This document shows, in pieces, positions 25,242 through 34,132 of a stretch of 64,000 bases of DNA (the first letter of the stretch is position 1; the number at the start of each line of letters is the position of its first letter). Below the pieces are notes generated by a model, which ran no database searches, had not been told where the DNA came from, and saw nothing but the letters and a program-made list of their open reading frames with translations. The position numbers and the translations under genes are program-made. This DNA comes from Qipengyuania sp. ABI-127-1 (GTDB taxonomy: Bacteria > Pseudomonadota > Alphaproteobacteria > Sphingomonadales > Sphingomonadaceae). Location of the stretch: assembly GCA_022953095.1 (NCBI GenBank), contig JALJCR010000001.1, positions 1,832,501-1,896,500 on the forward strand, in the 5' to 3' direction.

Positions 25242-25805
25242 TCAGTTGGCCTTGCCGACGTAGCTCTGCTCGTACACGTCGACGATGATCCGTGTACCGC
25301 TTTCGATATGCGGCGGAACCATGATACGAACGCCATTATCGAGCACGGCAGGCTTGTAGCTGGACGAGGCGGTTTGTCCCTTCACCACCGCGTCGGCCTC
25401 GACGATTTCGGCTTCGACCTGCTGCGGCAGCTCGACCGAGATGGGCTTTTCCTCCCACAGCTCGAGCTTTACCTGCATGCCATCCTGCAGAAACGGGCGC
25501 GCATCGCCGAGCAGGTCGCTCGGCAGGTTGATCTGTTCGTAGGTATTCTGGTCCATGAAGACGAGCATCTCGCCGTCCTCGTAAAGGAACTGGTAGTCCG
25601 CCGTATCGAGACGCACCTTTTCCACCGTATCGGCGCTGCGGAAGCGGACATTGGTCTTGCGGCCGTCCTGCAGGTTCTTCATCTCGACCTGCATATAGGC
25701 GCCGCCCTTGCCGGGCTGCGTATGCTGGATCTTGGCGACCTTCCAGATGCCGCCTTCGTACTCTATGATGTTGCCCGGACGGATGTCCACGCCGCTGATC
25801 TTCAT
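25242..25805 (-). CDS. efp: Elongation factor P
   Basis: 187-residue translation factor that rescues ribosomes stalled at polyproline stretches. Three beta-barrel domains are recognisable. The modifiable loop reads [11 protein letters not shown], so the tip residue is lysine, the type normally beta-lysylated by EpmA/EpmB rather than rhamnosylated. The C-terminal signature is [24 protein letters not shown] shortened to its ends: [10 protein letters not shown] and YEQSYVGKA. The start at 25805 matches the conserved N-terminus [13 protein letters not shown]; a longer frame reaches 25919 but is not conserved. The modification enzymes are not in the window. Confidence 0.96.
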   Translation of the reverse strand: MKISGVDIRPGNIIEYEGGIWKVAKIQHTQPGKGGAYMQVEMKNLQDGRKTNVRFRSADTVEKVRLDTADYQFLYEDGEMLVFMDQNTYEQINLPSDLLGDARPFLQDGMQVKLELWEEKPISVELPQQVEAEIVEADAVVKGQTASSSYKPAVLDNGVRIMVPPHIESGTRIIVDVYEQSYVGKAN

Positions 25806-25947
25806 GGGGAAGCTACCTTCGACTTGTAAAAGAGCGCATCCGCCAAAGGGCGGGTATGTGCGGCGCGCCTTAGCCGAGCCGCGCCTTCCGGGCAAGCGAG
25901 TGGAAAAGGAGCGATGCATTCGCTATATGGCTTTGCGGACAAAGCAC

Positions 25948-26316
25948 ATGAAACATGCCAAAAACACAGCCCTTTTTGCCGCGGTGGTGAGCCTCGCCGG
26001 GGCACCTGCATTCGCGCAGGGCCGTCTCTCGCTGCTCGAACAGGGGGAATATGTCTGCGCTTTACCCGGCGATGTGACCGGTGCCGCGTGGGTCGAACAG
26101 GAAGGCCGCGACTTCGCGATTACCGGCGGATCGAGCTACCGCACCGCCAAAGGCAGCGGGACCTATCTCATGGAGGGCAAGCGAGTGCTCTTTACCCGCG
26201 GTCCCATGCGCGGCGCGCGTTTCATGCGGCTGGGATCGCGTCTCTTGCAAGAGGTCGGACGCGATGGAAAGCTGGGCCGCCTGCGCTGCCATCGCGCCGG
26301 GCCGCTCAAGAACTGA
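25948..26316 (+). CDS. Hypothetical exported protein
   Basis: 122 residues with a signal peptide (NTALFAAVVSLAGAPAFA, cleavage before QGRL). The mature domain contains LLEQGEYVCALPGDVTGAAW, an ITGGSSYRTAKGSGTYL segment and a C-terminal LGRLRCHRA, with two cysteines that could form a disulfide. It looks like a small secreted beta-rich domain seen in many sphingomonads, without known function. The start is uncertain: ATG 25927 lies in the same frame with seven extra residues, and neither has a clear Shine-Dalgarno sequence. It is divergent from efp and ends one base before the converging M23 peptidase gene. Confidence 0.72.
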   Translation: MKHAKNTALFAAVVSLAGAPAFAQGRLSLLEQGEYVCALPGDVTGAAWVEQEGRDFAITGGSSYRTAKGSGTYLMEGKRVLFTRGPMRGARFMRLGSRLLQEVGRDGKLGRLRCHRAGPLKN

Positions 26317-27012
26317 TCAGCGGCTGGTCAGTAACGGGTAGGGATTCACCGCGTTGGCGGGCTCCCACCACGCGGCTTCTTCGGTCGTCTGCAGAATTGC
26401 GAAATGCAGGTGCGGCGCATCATCGGAGGCATTTCCCGAGCTGCCAACCGTACCGAGACGTTGGCCGCGCCGTACCCGCTGCCCCTCCTTGAGACCCGGC
26501 GCATACTCATCGAGATGGGCGTAATAATGGATCGTGCGGCGGTCGGGCGAGCGAACATAGATCGTCAATCCACCGGCATCGCTTTCAAACAGCTTTTCGA
26601 TCTCTCCCGGCCCCGCTGCCACGACGCTGGTGCCTTTGGGCGCCATAATGTCGATCGCCTCATGCAGGCGCGATCCGTCCGCGCGCGAATCGCTGAATGT
26701 ATCCGTCAGCTCGCTCGGGCGGACGTTGAGCACGGGAACGACCAATTCGCGACCGCTACGCGCATCGGGTACGGAAGTAACCGATGAATCGAGCGCTGTG
26801 GCAGCAGCGGTATCGCTCCCCTCTGTCTGAGGCTCGGCCCCTTGATCGGCGGTCGCCGCGTTCGGACTTGGCGCGGCCTCTGCCGGACGTGTCCGGTCGC
26901 GCTGGCTCACACTGGAGGCATTCTCGATGAGGCTTCCTCCCGCGACGATCCAGACCGCGCTCGTAATCGTGGCGGTGACGATGATGGTGAGAATGCGATC
27001 GATCAAGTTCAT
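26317..27012 (-). CDS. M23-family (LytM-type) peptidoglycan endopeptidase
   Basis: 231 residues: an N-terminal membrane anchor (ILTIIVTATITSAVWIVAG, about residues 7-25), an Ala/Pro/Asp-rich linker (about 35-85), and a C-terminal M23 domain. Zinc motifs are HEAIDIMAP (HxxxD) and HLHFAIL (HxH). It cleaves, or anchors factors that cleave, peptide cross-links in the periplasm. It lies 17 bases behind the L,D-transpeptidase gene on the same strand, so a cross-link cutter and a cross-link maker appear coexpressed. Confidence 0.9.
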   Translation of the reverse strand: MNLIDRILTIIVTATITSAVWIVAGGSLIENASSVSQRDRTRPAEAAPSPNAATADQGAEPQTEGSDTAAATALDSSVTSVPDARSGRELVVPVLNVRPSELTDTFSDSRADGSRLHEAIDIMAPKGTSVVAAGPGEIEKLFESDAGGLTIYVRSPDRRTIHYYAHLDEYAPGLKEGQRVRRGQRLGTVGSSGNASDDAPHLHFAILQTTEEAAWWEPANAVNPYPLLTSR

Positions 27013-27029
27013 GTTCGAACCCTAGCGCC

Positions 27030-28265
27030 TTATGGTTCGAAAATCACCTGCGTCGATTGCGACACCATCCCGGCGAGCCGCGCCGCATCCCAATTCGTCA
27101 GGCGCACACAACCGCTCGACTGAGCCCGACCGATCGTTTCGGGGTCGGGCGTCCCGTGGATACCGTAATGCTCCTTGCTGAGGTCGATCCACACCACGCC
27201 GACGGGCGAGTTGGGTCCTGGAGCCAAAGTGTAAGTCTCCCCCTCGCCTTCGCCGAGCACTTCGGGATCGTAGCTATAGGGCGGATTGTAAGCCTCGCCG
27301 AGGATATCCCATTCTCCGATCGGGAGCGGGAATTCGCTGGAGCCCGAACTCACCGTGAACAGCGCAACCAGCTCGTCACCGCGATAGGCCTTCAATGTCT
27401 TGCCCGCCTTGCTCACGACGATGCGGTCCACCTCGGGCTGTTCGGTTCCGACCCCCAGCGAGGCGAGTGTACGCTGCCAATTGCCGTCCTCGATCGATCC
27501 CGGCGCAATGCGGTCGCCACCGATATTGGGAACGCGGATCCGTTGGCCCGCCCGGAAATAGCTCGGCTCTTGCCCGTCCGGGCGCGCGACCTCGGGCGTG
27601 GGAGTAGGCTGCGGATTGGGCCTCTTGGCATCGGCTGCTGTGGCTGGCCGCCCGTTCGGATTGAGCTGCTTAAGCACGTCGACCGTGGTATGGAAGCGCT
27701 CGGCGAGGCGTTCGTCGAGCGATGCGTAGCCGAGGCGTTCGAGCTCAGCCTTCTCCGCAACGTCTTCCGGCATATCGGTATAGCTTTCCTCGCCCCAGCT
27801 TGCGGGGATCGTGACCACACGGGTCGCCGGTATCCGCTCCCAATCGGCGAGCGCGCCCTTGGTCGCTTCGTCGAGCTTGCCGGTCATCTCGAGACCGTTT
27901 GCTTCCTGGAAGCCCCGAAGGGCGTTTTCCGTACTCATTCCCATCTTGCCGTCGATCACGCCGGGACCGAACCCGACGCGGTCGAGCACAACCTGTGCCT
28001 GCATGATCGGGCGCTCTTCGGCATCGGGCAGTTCGGAAGGCTGCGCCTGCTCGCCTCCGGCATCCCCGCCGATCTCGTTCCGGTAGCGATCATCGTTGGA
28101 GGCCATGGTATCGGCGAGGTTGTCGTCGCCATAGGTCTCGTAGCCATAATCCCTGCCGCTGTTGCTGCTGGCAACCGGATCACCTTCTTGCTCATTGTCC
28201 TGCCCCTGCATGCCGCATGCGGCGAGGGCCAACGAGGAAACGGCGGCAAGAACGAATATACGCAT
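27030..28265 (-). CDS. L,D-transpeptidase (YkuD) lipoprotein with peptidoglycan-binding domains
   Basis: 411 residues with lipobox LAAC (residues 14-17). After an acidic linker come a PG_binding_1 domain (about 93-140; VLDRVGFGPGVIDGKMG), a LysM-like unit (FHTTVDVLKQLNPNG to FRAGQRIRVPN) and the catalytic YkuD domain. The active-site motif is HGTPDPETIGRAQSSGCVRL, with nucleophilic Cys near residue 387. The enzyme makes 3-3 peptidoglycan cross-links or attaches lipoproteins. It is followed closely by the M23 peptidase. Lipoprotein status is inferred from the lipobox. Confidence 0.92.
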   Translation of the reverse strand: MRIFVLAAVSSLALAACGMQGQDNEQEGDPVASSNSGRDYGYETYGDDNLADTMASNDDRYRNEIGGDAGGEQAQPSELPDAEERPIMQAQVVLDRVGFGPGVIDGKMGMSTENALRGFQEANGLEMTGKLDEATKGALADWERIPATRVVTIPASWGEESYTDMPEDVAEKAELERLGYASLDERLAERFHTTVDVLKQLNPNGRPATAADAKRPNPQPTPTPEVARPDGQEPSYFRAGQRIRVPNIGGDRIAPGSIEDGNWQRTLASLGVGTEQPEVDRIVVSKAGKTLKAYRGDELVALFTVSSGSSEFPLPIGEWDILGEAYNPPYSYDPEVLGEGEGETYTLAPGPNSPVGVVWIDLSKEHYGIHGTPDPETIGRAQSSGCVRLTNWDAARLAGMVSQSTQVIFEP

Positions 28266-28275
28266 GGGGACCCTT

Positions 28276-28309
28276 CCTGAAACGCGGGACGCAGCTTCGT
28301 CCCTTCAGG
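28276..28309. terminator. Stem-loop between thiE and the L,D-transpeptidase gene
   Basis: CCTGAA / TTCAGG outer stem and GGGACG / CGTCCC inner stem with a 4-base one-sided bulge and a 6-base loop. No T run follows, so it could be an attenuating or RNA-stabilising hairpin rather than a terminator. Confidence 0.45.
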
Positions 28310-28318
28310 CCACCCAAC

Positions 28319-28954
28319 TCACGCGGCGGCGATTTGCTCCGCAAAAGCTTTTATCGCGCCAACTTCGTCGCCGTTCCACACCGCACCCGACACGGCGAGG
28401 AAGTCTGCCCCTGCCTCTACCAGCGGCCCGCAATTGTCGGGCGTGATCCCGCCAATCGCGACCGAGGGCAGTTCGACCATCTCGCTCCACCATTCCAGCA
28501 GTTCGAGTTCGGCGCGATGCTCGGTTTCCTTCGTGGTGCTGGGGAAGAAAGCGCCGAAAGCGACGTAGTCTGCCCCCGCCTCGCCGGCTTCGAGCGCGAG
28601 ATGGCGCGATGCGTGACAAGTCACGCCGATCTGCGCCTCGCGGCCAAGCTGCTTGCGCGCGTCCCTGGGATCGCCGTCGCCCTGACCGAGATGGACCCCG
28701 TCTGCTTTGAGGCGCTTTGCCAGCGAAATATTGTCGTTGACGATGAAGGCGACATCGCGCGCCGCGCAAATAGCCTGCAAAGGTTCGGCGAGCGCTGCGG
28801 CCTCGTGCTGGTCGATACCTTTTACTCGGAATTGAAAGGCAGTGACGAGACCGGGTCCGGCATCGAGCGCGCGTTCGAGCCGCGCTGGGAAATCGCCCGA
28901 CACGTCGAGCGGCGAGATGAGATAGAGCTGGGTCGAGGGTATGGTATCGGTCAT
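28319..28954 (-). CDS. thiE: Thiamine phosphate synthase
   Basis: Joins HMP pyrophosphate and thiazole phosphate to thiamine phosphate. The 211-residue TIM barrel has the family motifs QFRVKG (about 38-43), FIVNDNISLAKRLKADGVHLGQGD, GVTCH and VAIGGITPDNCGPLVEAGADFLAVSGAVW (quoted here by its ends, GGITPDN and AVSGAVW). The ATG at 28954 fits the usual N-terminus (TQLYLISP follows); a start at 28996 would overlap the divergent promoter region. No other thiamine gene and no TPP riboswitch is visible nearby. Confidence 0.92.
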   Translation of the reverse strand: MTDTIPSTQLYLISPLDVSGDFPARLERALDAGPGLVTAFQFRVKGIDQHEAAALAEPLQAICAARDVAFIVNDNISLAKRLKADGVHLGQGDGDPRDARKQLGREAQIGVTCHASRHLALEAGEAGADYVAFGAFFPSTTKETEHRAELELLEWWSEMVELPSVAIGGITPDNCGPLVEAGADFLAVSGAVWNGDEVGAIKAFAEQIAAA

Positions 28955-29035
28955 CGGAGGCGCTCTGTAGAACGCCGATCGCATTTCGTCACGCATTCAG
29001 ACCTGCGAAAGCGTCCGGCACGTCTAACGGCAGGC

Positions 29036-29425
29036 ATGAAAACACTGTTTGCCGCTGCGCTGCTTATTCCCCTCACCGCCTGTACCATCATTCCGGATAC
29101 GCCCATGTCCGGCAGCGAGGCAGCAGCGCAGGGGACGCCGGTCGCGATGGTGCAGCCCGTCTGGGCGGGCGATGCGATCCTGACACCCCTGGAGGTTAAG
29201 GAAGACAGCCGCTGCCCGGTAAACGCTCGCTGCGTCTGGGCGGGCAAGCTCACCGTCTCGACACGCATTGCCGCCACGCACTGGACGCAGACCGCCCCGC
29301 TCACCCTGGGCGAACCCTATGAGGTGATGGGGCGCACCTACGTGCTGGTATCAGCTACGCCGGAGCAGACCACTGACGGCCAAATCGCTCCCGGCGATTA
29401 TCGCTTTATCTTCGAGCGGCGTTGA
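29036..29425 (+). CDS. Hypothetical lipoprotein
   Basis: 129 residues with lipobox LTAC (residues 13-16). The mature part contains CPVNARCVWAGKL (about 60-71), a motif common in small exported proteins of sphingomonads and other proteobacteria, in which two cysteines probably form a disulfide, and a C-terminal PGDYRFIFERR typical of the same proteins. No biochemical role is known to me. It is divergent from thiE and ends three bases before the converging aldolase gene. Confidence 0.8.
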   Translation: MKTLFAAALLIPLTACTIIPDTPMSGSEAAAQGTPVAMVQPVWAGDAILTPLEVKEDSRCPVNARCVWAGKLTVSTRIAATHWTQTAPLTLGEPYEVMGRTYVLVSATPEQTTDGQIAPGDYRFIFERR

Positions 29426-29428
29426 GCC

Positions 29429-30316
29429 TCAGGCGACGCTGGCCGCGTGGATCTGGTCGATCGCGCCCGAGAGGGTTCGGTCGAACTCCTCATCGCTCTG
29501 CGTGGCGCGCAGGTCCTGCAGCAGACCGCGGCTGAAGCTGGCGATCATGCCCGGGTTCTTGGCCAGCTCGCGGCAGGCCTCGTCGGTCGAATATCCCCCC
29601 GACAGCGCGACAACGCGGAGCACTTTGGGATGCTTGGTCAGGTCGGAATAAAGACCCGCTTCCTTGGGGATCGACAGTTTGAGCATGACCTGCTGGCCTT
29701 CGGGCAGCGCACCGAGCCCTTCCTCGATCGCTTCGAGCAGGATTTTTTCGCCTTCGGCACGATCGTCGGCAGTGATGTCGTATTCAGGCTCCAGCATCGG
29801 GACGAGGCCGCAGCTAAGGATACGTGCGCCTTCGGCGAACTGCTGGTGGACGGCTTCCTTGATTCCGACCGGATTGGCAGACTTGATGACGCTACGCATC
29901 TTGGTACCGAAAACGCCGAGTTCCCTGGCGCGATGGCACATGGATTCGAGGCCCGGGTTGGGCTTCATCAGTTGTGCGCCGTCGCGCTCCTCCTCCAGCC
30001 CCTTGTCGACTTTGAGGAACGGCACGATACCGCGCTCCTTGAGGCGCGCCGGAACCGGCTTACCGCCACTCGCCCCTTCCATGGTCTTTTCAAACAGAAT
30101 TGCACCGATCACCTTGCCATTGCCGAAGCTGGGCGCTTCGATAATGCGCTGGCGCATTTCATGGATCAGGCCGAACATTTCGTCTTCCGTGCTCCATGCG
30201 GTATCGTCCACCCCATACCCCTTTAGCGCCTTGGGAGTTGAACCGCCCGACTGGTCGAGTGCTGCAATGAAGCCCTGGCCTTCGGCGATACGCGCCTTCA
30301 TCTCATCAAAAGTCAT
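29429..30316 (-). CDS. Fructose-bisphosphate aldolase, class I
   Basis: Glycolytic/gluconeogenic enzyme that cleaves fructose-1,6-bisphosphate through a lysine Schiff base. The 295-residue protein matches the bacterial class I aldolase group: FIAALDQSGGSTPKAL (about 13-28), AILFEKTMEG, LKVDKGLEEE, and MLKLSIPKEAGLY with the Schiff-base lysine region. The start at 30316 gives the conserved N-terminus MTFDEMKARI; a longer frame reaches 30391. It lies near tkt-gap-pgk but is separated from them by a plus-strand gene, so it is a distinct transcription unit. Confidence 0.93.
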   Translation of the reverse strand: MTFDEMKARIAEGQGFIAALDQSGGSTPKALKGYGVDDTAWSTEDEMFGLIHEMRQRIIEAPSFGNGKVIGAILFEKTMEGASGGKPVPARLKERGIVPFLKVDKGLEEERDGAQLMKPNPGLESMCHRARELGVFGTKMRSVIKSANPVGIKEAVHQQFAEGARILSCGLVPMLEPEYDITADDRAEGEKILLEAIEEGLGALPEGQQVMLKLSIPKEAGLYSDLTKHPKVLRVVALSGGYSTDEACRELAKNPGMIASFSRGLLQDLRATQSDEEFDRTLSGAIDQIHAASVA

Positions 30317-30574
30317 CTGGAAAACCCCGCGTCTGGTACTGATCGTGCATTCGTTTGCGCGCGCCATACAAAAGCGATTTCCCGCCTGCAACAGCGGTAG
30401 ATGACTTATTGGCGAGCCAAGGTTCAGCTATCGCCGAGACGGTGCAGGAAGCGAGTGTGCTGCGACATTCGGGCCAGCGCCAGATAACTGCGAGCAGCCC
30501 CGCCACGGCGAGCACCGGCAACTGTAACTATCTCGGCCCTCAAACGTATTTCTCGACAGACATTGGGAAATTGC

Positions 30575-31333
30575 ATGCTCGACGAGATCCAGCAGAAGCT
30601 CTGCGACAAAAGCGCGTCCGACTTTTCGGACCTCAAGGCCTTGACGATAAACTGTACGTTGAGGCCGACGCCGCAAGGTTCGCACACCGACAAACTGCTC
30701 GGCGTGGTGGAGGCAATTTTGGTGCGGAACGATGTCGCGTTAGAAAGCGTGCGGCTTGTCGACCACGATATCGCCCCGGGCGTGTATCCCGATATGACCG
30801 AGCACGGCGCCGAGCGCGACGACTGGCCGACAATCTGGGAAAAGGTGCGTGCAGCCGACATCCTTGTCGTCGGAACACCGATCTGGCTGGGCGAGAAAAG
30901 TTCGGTCTGCCAGCGCCTGATCGAGCGGCTCTACGGCCATTCGGGCGAGACCAACGATCGCGGCCAATATATCTTCTACGGAAAGGTCGGTGGTTGTATC
31001 GTTACCGGCAATGAAGACGGAATAAAGCATGTCGGCATGGGCGTGCTCTATTCCCTGCAGCATGTCGGCTACACCATCCCGCCCCAGGCCGATGCCGGCT
31101 GGATCGGCGAGGCAGGCCCCGGGCCGAGCTATGGCGACGCGAAGGAAGATGGGTCGGGCTATGTCGGTTTCGACAATAATTTCACCCGCCGCAACACGAC
31201 CTTCATGACCTGGAACCTGATGCACATGGCGCGTATGCTCAAGGACGCAGGCGGCATCCCCGCGCATGGCAATTCGGTTGATCTGTGGAACGAGGGGCGC
31301 CGCTTCGACGCCCCCAATCCCGAATATCGCTAG
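30575..31333 (+). CDS. Flavodoxin-fold NADPH-dependent FMN reductase-like protein
   Basis: 252-residue cytoplasmic flavoprotein of the NADPH-dependent FMN reductase/flavodoxin family. Marks are the FMN phosphate loop region ALTINCTLRPTPQGSHTDKL (about 25-44), ADILVVGTPIWLGEKSSVCQ (about 94-113) and GKVGGCIVTGNEDG. The C-terminal ~60 residues (NNFTRRNTTFMTWNLMHMAR) are longer than in minimal flavodoxins. The ATG at 30575 is used; an in-frame TTG sits four codons upstream. The 258 bases before it hold no other gene or clear promoter. The electron acceptor is unknown. Confidence 0.83.
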   Translation: MLDEIQQKLCDKSASDFSDLKALTINCTLRPTPQGSHTDKLLGVVEAILVRNDVALESVRLVDHDIAPGVYPDMTEHGAERDDWPTIWEKVRAADILVVGTPIWLGEKSSVCQRLIERLYGHSGETNDRGQYIFYGKVGGCIVTGNEDGIKHVGMGVLYSLQHVGYTIPPQADAGWIGEAGPGPSYGDAKEDGSGYVGFDNNFTRRNTTFMTWNLMHMARMLKDAGGIPAHGNSVDLWNEGRRFDAPNPEYR

Positions 31334-31364
31334 CGAGCGAATTTCGCCAAAAAAGCACGCGAGC

Positions 31365-31820
31365 CTATCTTCTGGTGATCTTTCGGATGATCCCGTTGAA
31401 ACTGAGCACCGGGGCACCATCGGCCCGGATCATGCCGACGACATAGATCGTCTTGCCGCCCGCGCGCACAACCTCTCCGCGCGCCTCGATCAACTGGCCG
31501 ACGAGCGCCGGATCGAGGAAGTCGCCCGCCAAGTGCATGGTCACGCCATGCGAACCGGCAAGAGCATCGGTCGCGATCGTGAAGATAGCGCTGTCGGCGA
31601 AGGTCATCATACAGCCACCGTGCATGAAGCCTGCGCCATTCATATGGCGTTCCTCGGCGCGGAAGGCAGCAACCATCGAGCCATCGTCCTCGCGACGCTC
31701 GTAAAACGGCCCCGCGCGCTGCTCGAAGGCGTCACCCTGCCATACCGACCATCCCGCCCAGTCCCCTTCGGTGACAAGCACGAGACCACCGCTTGATCCT
31801 ACCGCTTCGTTCTCGCTCAT
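31365..31820 (-). CDS. PaaI-type hotdog thioesterase
   Basis: 151-residue hotdog-fold protein of the PaaI acyl-CoA thioesterase family. Key block is [18 protein letters not shown] (about 66-83), in which the HGG and the following Asp are the usual active-site features; [19 protein letters not shown] supplies the next strands. The ATG at 31820 overlaps the pgk stop as ATGA, so it is cotranslated with a glycolytic gene. The acyl-CoA substrate is unknown, and the biological reason for the pairing is unclear. Confidence 0.85.
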   Translation of the reverse strand: MSENEAVGSSGGLVLVTEGDWAGWSVWQGDAFEQRAGPFYERREDDGSMVAAFRAEERHMNGAGFMHGGCMMTFADSAIFTIATDALAGSHGVTMHLAGDFLDPALVGQLIEARGEVVRAGGKTIYVVGMIRADGAPVLSFNGIIRKITRR

Positions 31821-33016
31821 GCGGTCAGCGCCGCAACACCTGGCAGATCCTTGCCTTCCATCCATTCCAGGAAGGCGCCGCCCGCGGTAGATACGAAGGT
31901 GAAGTCATCTTTGACCCCGGCTTGCGCGAGCGCGGCGACGGTATCGCCGCCGCCAGCTACCGAAATCAGCGAACCATCCTGCGTCAGAGCAGCCGCCGTT
32001 TTGGCCAGGGAGACCGTGGCCGCATCGAAAGGTTCGGTTTCGAATGCACCCAGCGGACCGTTCCACACCAGCGTACGGCAGGTTTTGAGGACATCGCCCA
32101 AGGCTTCCACCGCCAGCGGACCGATATCGAGGATCATTTCGTCCTTGGCGACCTCATGGACGTTGGATGTGCGCAGAGATGGCGGGTTGGCAGCAAATTC
32201 TTTCGCCACCACCACGTCATACGGCAGGTGGACGGTACAACCGGCATGATCCGCTTCATCCATGATCCGGTTGGCCGTGTCGGCAAGGTCATGTTCGCAC
32301 AGCGATTTGCCGACATCGACGCCCTTCGCGGCAAGGAAGGTATTGGCCATGCCCCCGCCGATAACGAGATGCTGGACCCTGCCCACCAGGTTGTGGAGCA
32401 CGTCGAGCTTGGTCGAGACCTTGGCCCCGCCGACGATAGCGGCCACCGGCGCTTCGGGGTTGCCAAGCGCGGCATCGAGCGCCTTCAGCTCGGCTTCCAT
32501 CGCACGGCCGGCATAGGCCGGGAGATAATGCGCCAATCCTTCGGTCGAAGCATGTGCGCGATGCGCGGCGGAAAAGGCATCGTTGACGTATAGATCGCCA
32601 TGCGCCGCGATACCTTTGGCGAATTCAGGATCGTTGGCCTCCTCGCCCGGCCAAAAACGGACATTGTCGAGCAGACCGATATCGCCGTCCCGCAGGATAC
32701 CGATCGACTGTTCGACAACCGGCCCCATCACCTCGGGGATGAACATAATCTCTTTGCCCAGCACCTTTTCGACATCGCCCTGCACGAAGCTGGTCGACAT
32801 CGTGGAATGGCGCTGACCCTTGGGGCGACCAAAGTGAGCAAGCAGCAAGACTTTGGCGCCCTTATCGGCGAGTTCGAGAATGGTGGGCTTCACCGCCTCG
32901 ACACGGGTGACGTCGGTGGCCGAACCGTCCTTCATCGGAAGGTTGAGATCGACGCGCAGAAGCACGACCTTGCCGGTAATATCGCCAAGGTCGTCCAAAG
33001 TCTTGAAGTTACTCAT
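31817..33016 (-). CDS. pgk: Phosphoglycerate kinase
   Basis: Transfers phosphate between 1,3-bisphosphoglycerate and ADP in glycolysis. The protein has 399 residues, standard length. Motifs are [14 protein letters not shown] (17-30), [11 protein letters not shown] (about 57-67), [40 protein letters not shown] and the C-terminal [12 protein letters not shown]. It stands third in the tkt-gap-pgk unit, after a 92-base gap carrying a REP-like repeat pair, and is coupled to the downstream thioesterase. Confidence 0.97.
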   Translation of the reverse strand: MSNFKTLDDLGDITGKVVLLRVDLNLPMKDGSATDVTRVEAVKPTILELADKGAKVLLLAHFGRPKGQRHSTMSTSFVQGDVEKVLGKEIMFIPEVMGPVVEQSIGILRDGDIGLLDNVRFWPGEEANDPEFAKGIAAHGDLYVNDAFSAAHRAHASTEGLAHYLPAYAGRAMEAELKALDAALGNPEAPVAAIVGGAKVSTKLDVLHNLVGRVQHLVIGGGMANTFLAAKGVDVGKSLCEHDLADTANRIMDEADHAGCTVHLPYDVVVAKEFAANPPSLRTSNVHEVAKDEMILDIGPLAVEALGDVLKTCRTLVWNGPLGAFETEPFDAATVSLAKTAAALTQDGSLISVAGGGDTVAALAQAGVKDDFTFVSTAGGAFLEWMEGKDLPGVAALTA

Positions 33017-33030
33017 ATTTCCAACCTATC

Positions 33031-33096
33031 CGTTCGGTTCGAGTGAAGCCGAGAACCGCTGGCCTGGCCGTGTCTCGACTTCGCTCGACACGAACG
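33031..33096. repeat. REP-like inverted repeat pair (BIME-like) between gap and pgk
   Basis: Two related units in opposite orientation: CGTTCGGTTCGAGTGAAG (33031-33048) continuing to 33065, and its imperfect complement ending CTCGACACGAACG at 33096. Each unit is itself partly palindromic around a central GAAG or CTTC. The pair folds into a long imperfect hairpin. The right unit resembles a short palindrome I recall as common between genes in sphingomonad chromosomes (core TCGAGCGAAGTCGAGA); that recollection needs a search. Confidence 0.68.
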
Positions 33097-33108
33097 ATGA
33101 TCTGACTC

Positions 33109-34116
33109 TTACAGGAACTTCGCCATAACGCCGGCGGTGTCGATCATGCGGTTCGAGAAACCCCATTCATTGTCGTACCAACTAACGACGCGGGCAAGCT
33201 TGCCTTCCATCACGCTGGTTTCGAGGCTGTCGATGGTCGAGCTGGCCGGATAGTGGTTGAAGTCGCTGCTGACGAGCGGCTGGTCGGTATAGTCGAGCAC
33301 ACCCTTCATCTTGCCTTCGGCGGCCGCCTTGAGCGCGGCGTTCAGTTCCTCGGCGCTGGTGTCGCGGCCGGGCGTGAAGACCAGGTCGACGAGGCTGACA
33401 TTGGGCGTCGGCACGCGGACCGAGCTACCATCGAGCTTGCCGGCAAGTTCGGGAAGCACGAGGCCAACCGCGCGGGCTGCGCCGGTGGTGGTCGGGATCA
33501 TGTTCTGCGCACCGCCGCGGGCACGGCGCATGTCGCCGTGCATCTGGTCGAGCATGCGCTGGTCGTTGGTGTAGCTGTGGATCGTGGTCATGAAGCCGCG
33601 CTCGATGCCCACGGTGTCGTGCAGCACCTTGGCCATCGGCGAGAGGCAGTTGGTGGTGCAGCTGGCGTTCGACACGATCACGTCGTCGGCAGTCAGCGTT
33701 TCGTGGTTCACGCCGTAGACGATCGTGGCCGAGACGTTCTTGGCCGGAGCGGAGATCAGCACGCGCTTGGCGCCCGCCTTAATATGCGGTTCGGCCGCTT
33801 CGTGGCTCTGGAAGAAGCCGGTGCACTCCAGCACGATGTCGACACCCATGTCGCCGTGCGGGAGGTTGCCCGGATCGCGCTCGCTGGTCACCGCGATCGA
33901 CTTGCCATTCACGATGATCGCATTGTTGCCGACTTCGACCGTGCCGGGGAAGCGGCCGTGCGTGCTGTCGTACTGAAACAGCAGGGCGTTCGACTTGGTG
34001 TCGGCCAGATCGTTGATCGAAACGAGGTCGAGGTCGTGATCGTCACGCTCGAGGATAGCGCGCGCCACGAGGCGTCCGATACGTCCGAAACCGTTGATTG
34101 CAACCTTGGTCGCCAT
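33109..34116 (-). CDS. gap: Glyceraldehyde-3-phosphate dehydrogenase, type I
   Basis: Oxidises and phosphorylates glyceraldehyde-3-phosphate with NAD(P)+. The protein has 335 residues with N-terminal Rossmann motif INGFGRIGR (8-16), the active-site [16 protein letters not shown] (Cys near residue 155), catalytic His in IHSYTND, and the C-terminal [13 protein letters not shown]. The cofactor-discriminating residue follows VSINDLAD (about 34-41), an aspartate-less type compatible with dual or NAD use; specificity is not certain. It lies 16 bases after tkt in one operon. Confidence 0.97.
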   Translation of the reverse strand: MATKVAINGFGRIGRLVARAILERDDHDLDLVSINDLADTKSNALLFQYDSTHGRFPGTVEVGNNAIIVNGKSIAVTSERDPGNLPHGDMGVDIVLECTGFFQSHEAAEPHIKAGAKRVLISAPAKNVSATIVYGVNHETLTADDVIVSNASCTTNCLSPMAKVLHDTVGIERGFMTTIHSYTNDQRMLDQMHGDMRRARGGAQNMIPTTTGAARAVGLVLPELAGKLDGSSVRVPTPNVSLVDLVFTPGRDTSAEELNAALKAAAEGKMKGVLDYTDQPLVSSDFNHYPASSTIDSLETSVMEGKLARVVSWYDNEWGFSNRMIDTAGVMAKFL

Positions 34117-34132
34117 TGGTGAGAACTCCTGC

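Noticed and set aside
28955-29035. TPP riboswitch before thiE
   Set aside because: Only 81 bases separate thiE from the divergent lipoprotein gene and no CTGAGA-type THI-box is seen.
30317-30574. Possible small gene or promoter in the 258-base gap between aldolase and the flavodoxin-like gene
   Set aside because: Short frames on both strands lack signal, domain or ribosome site; no convincing promoter hexamers or repeats found.
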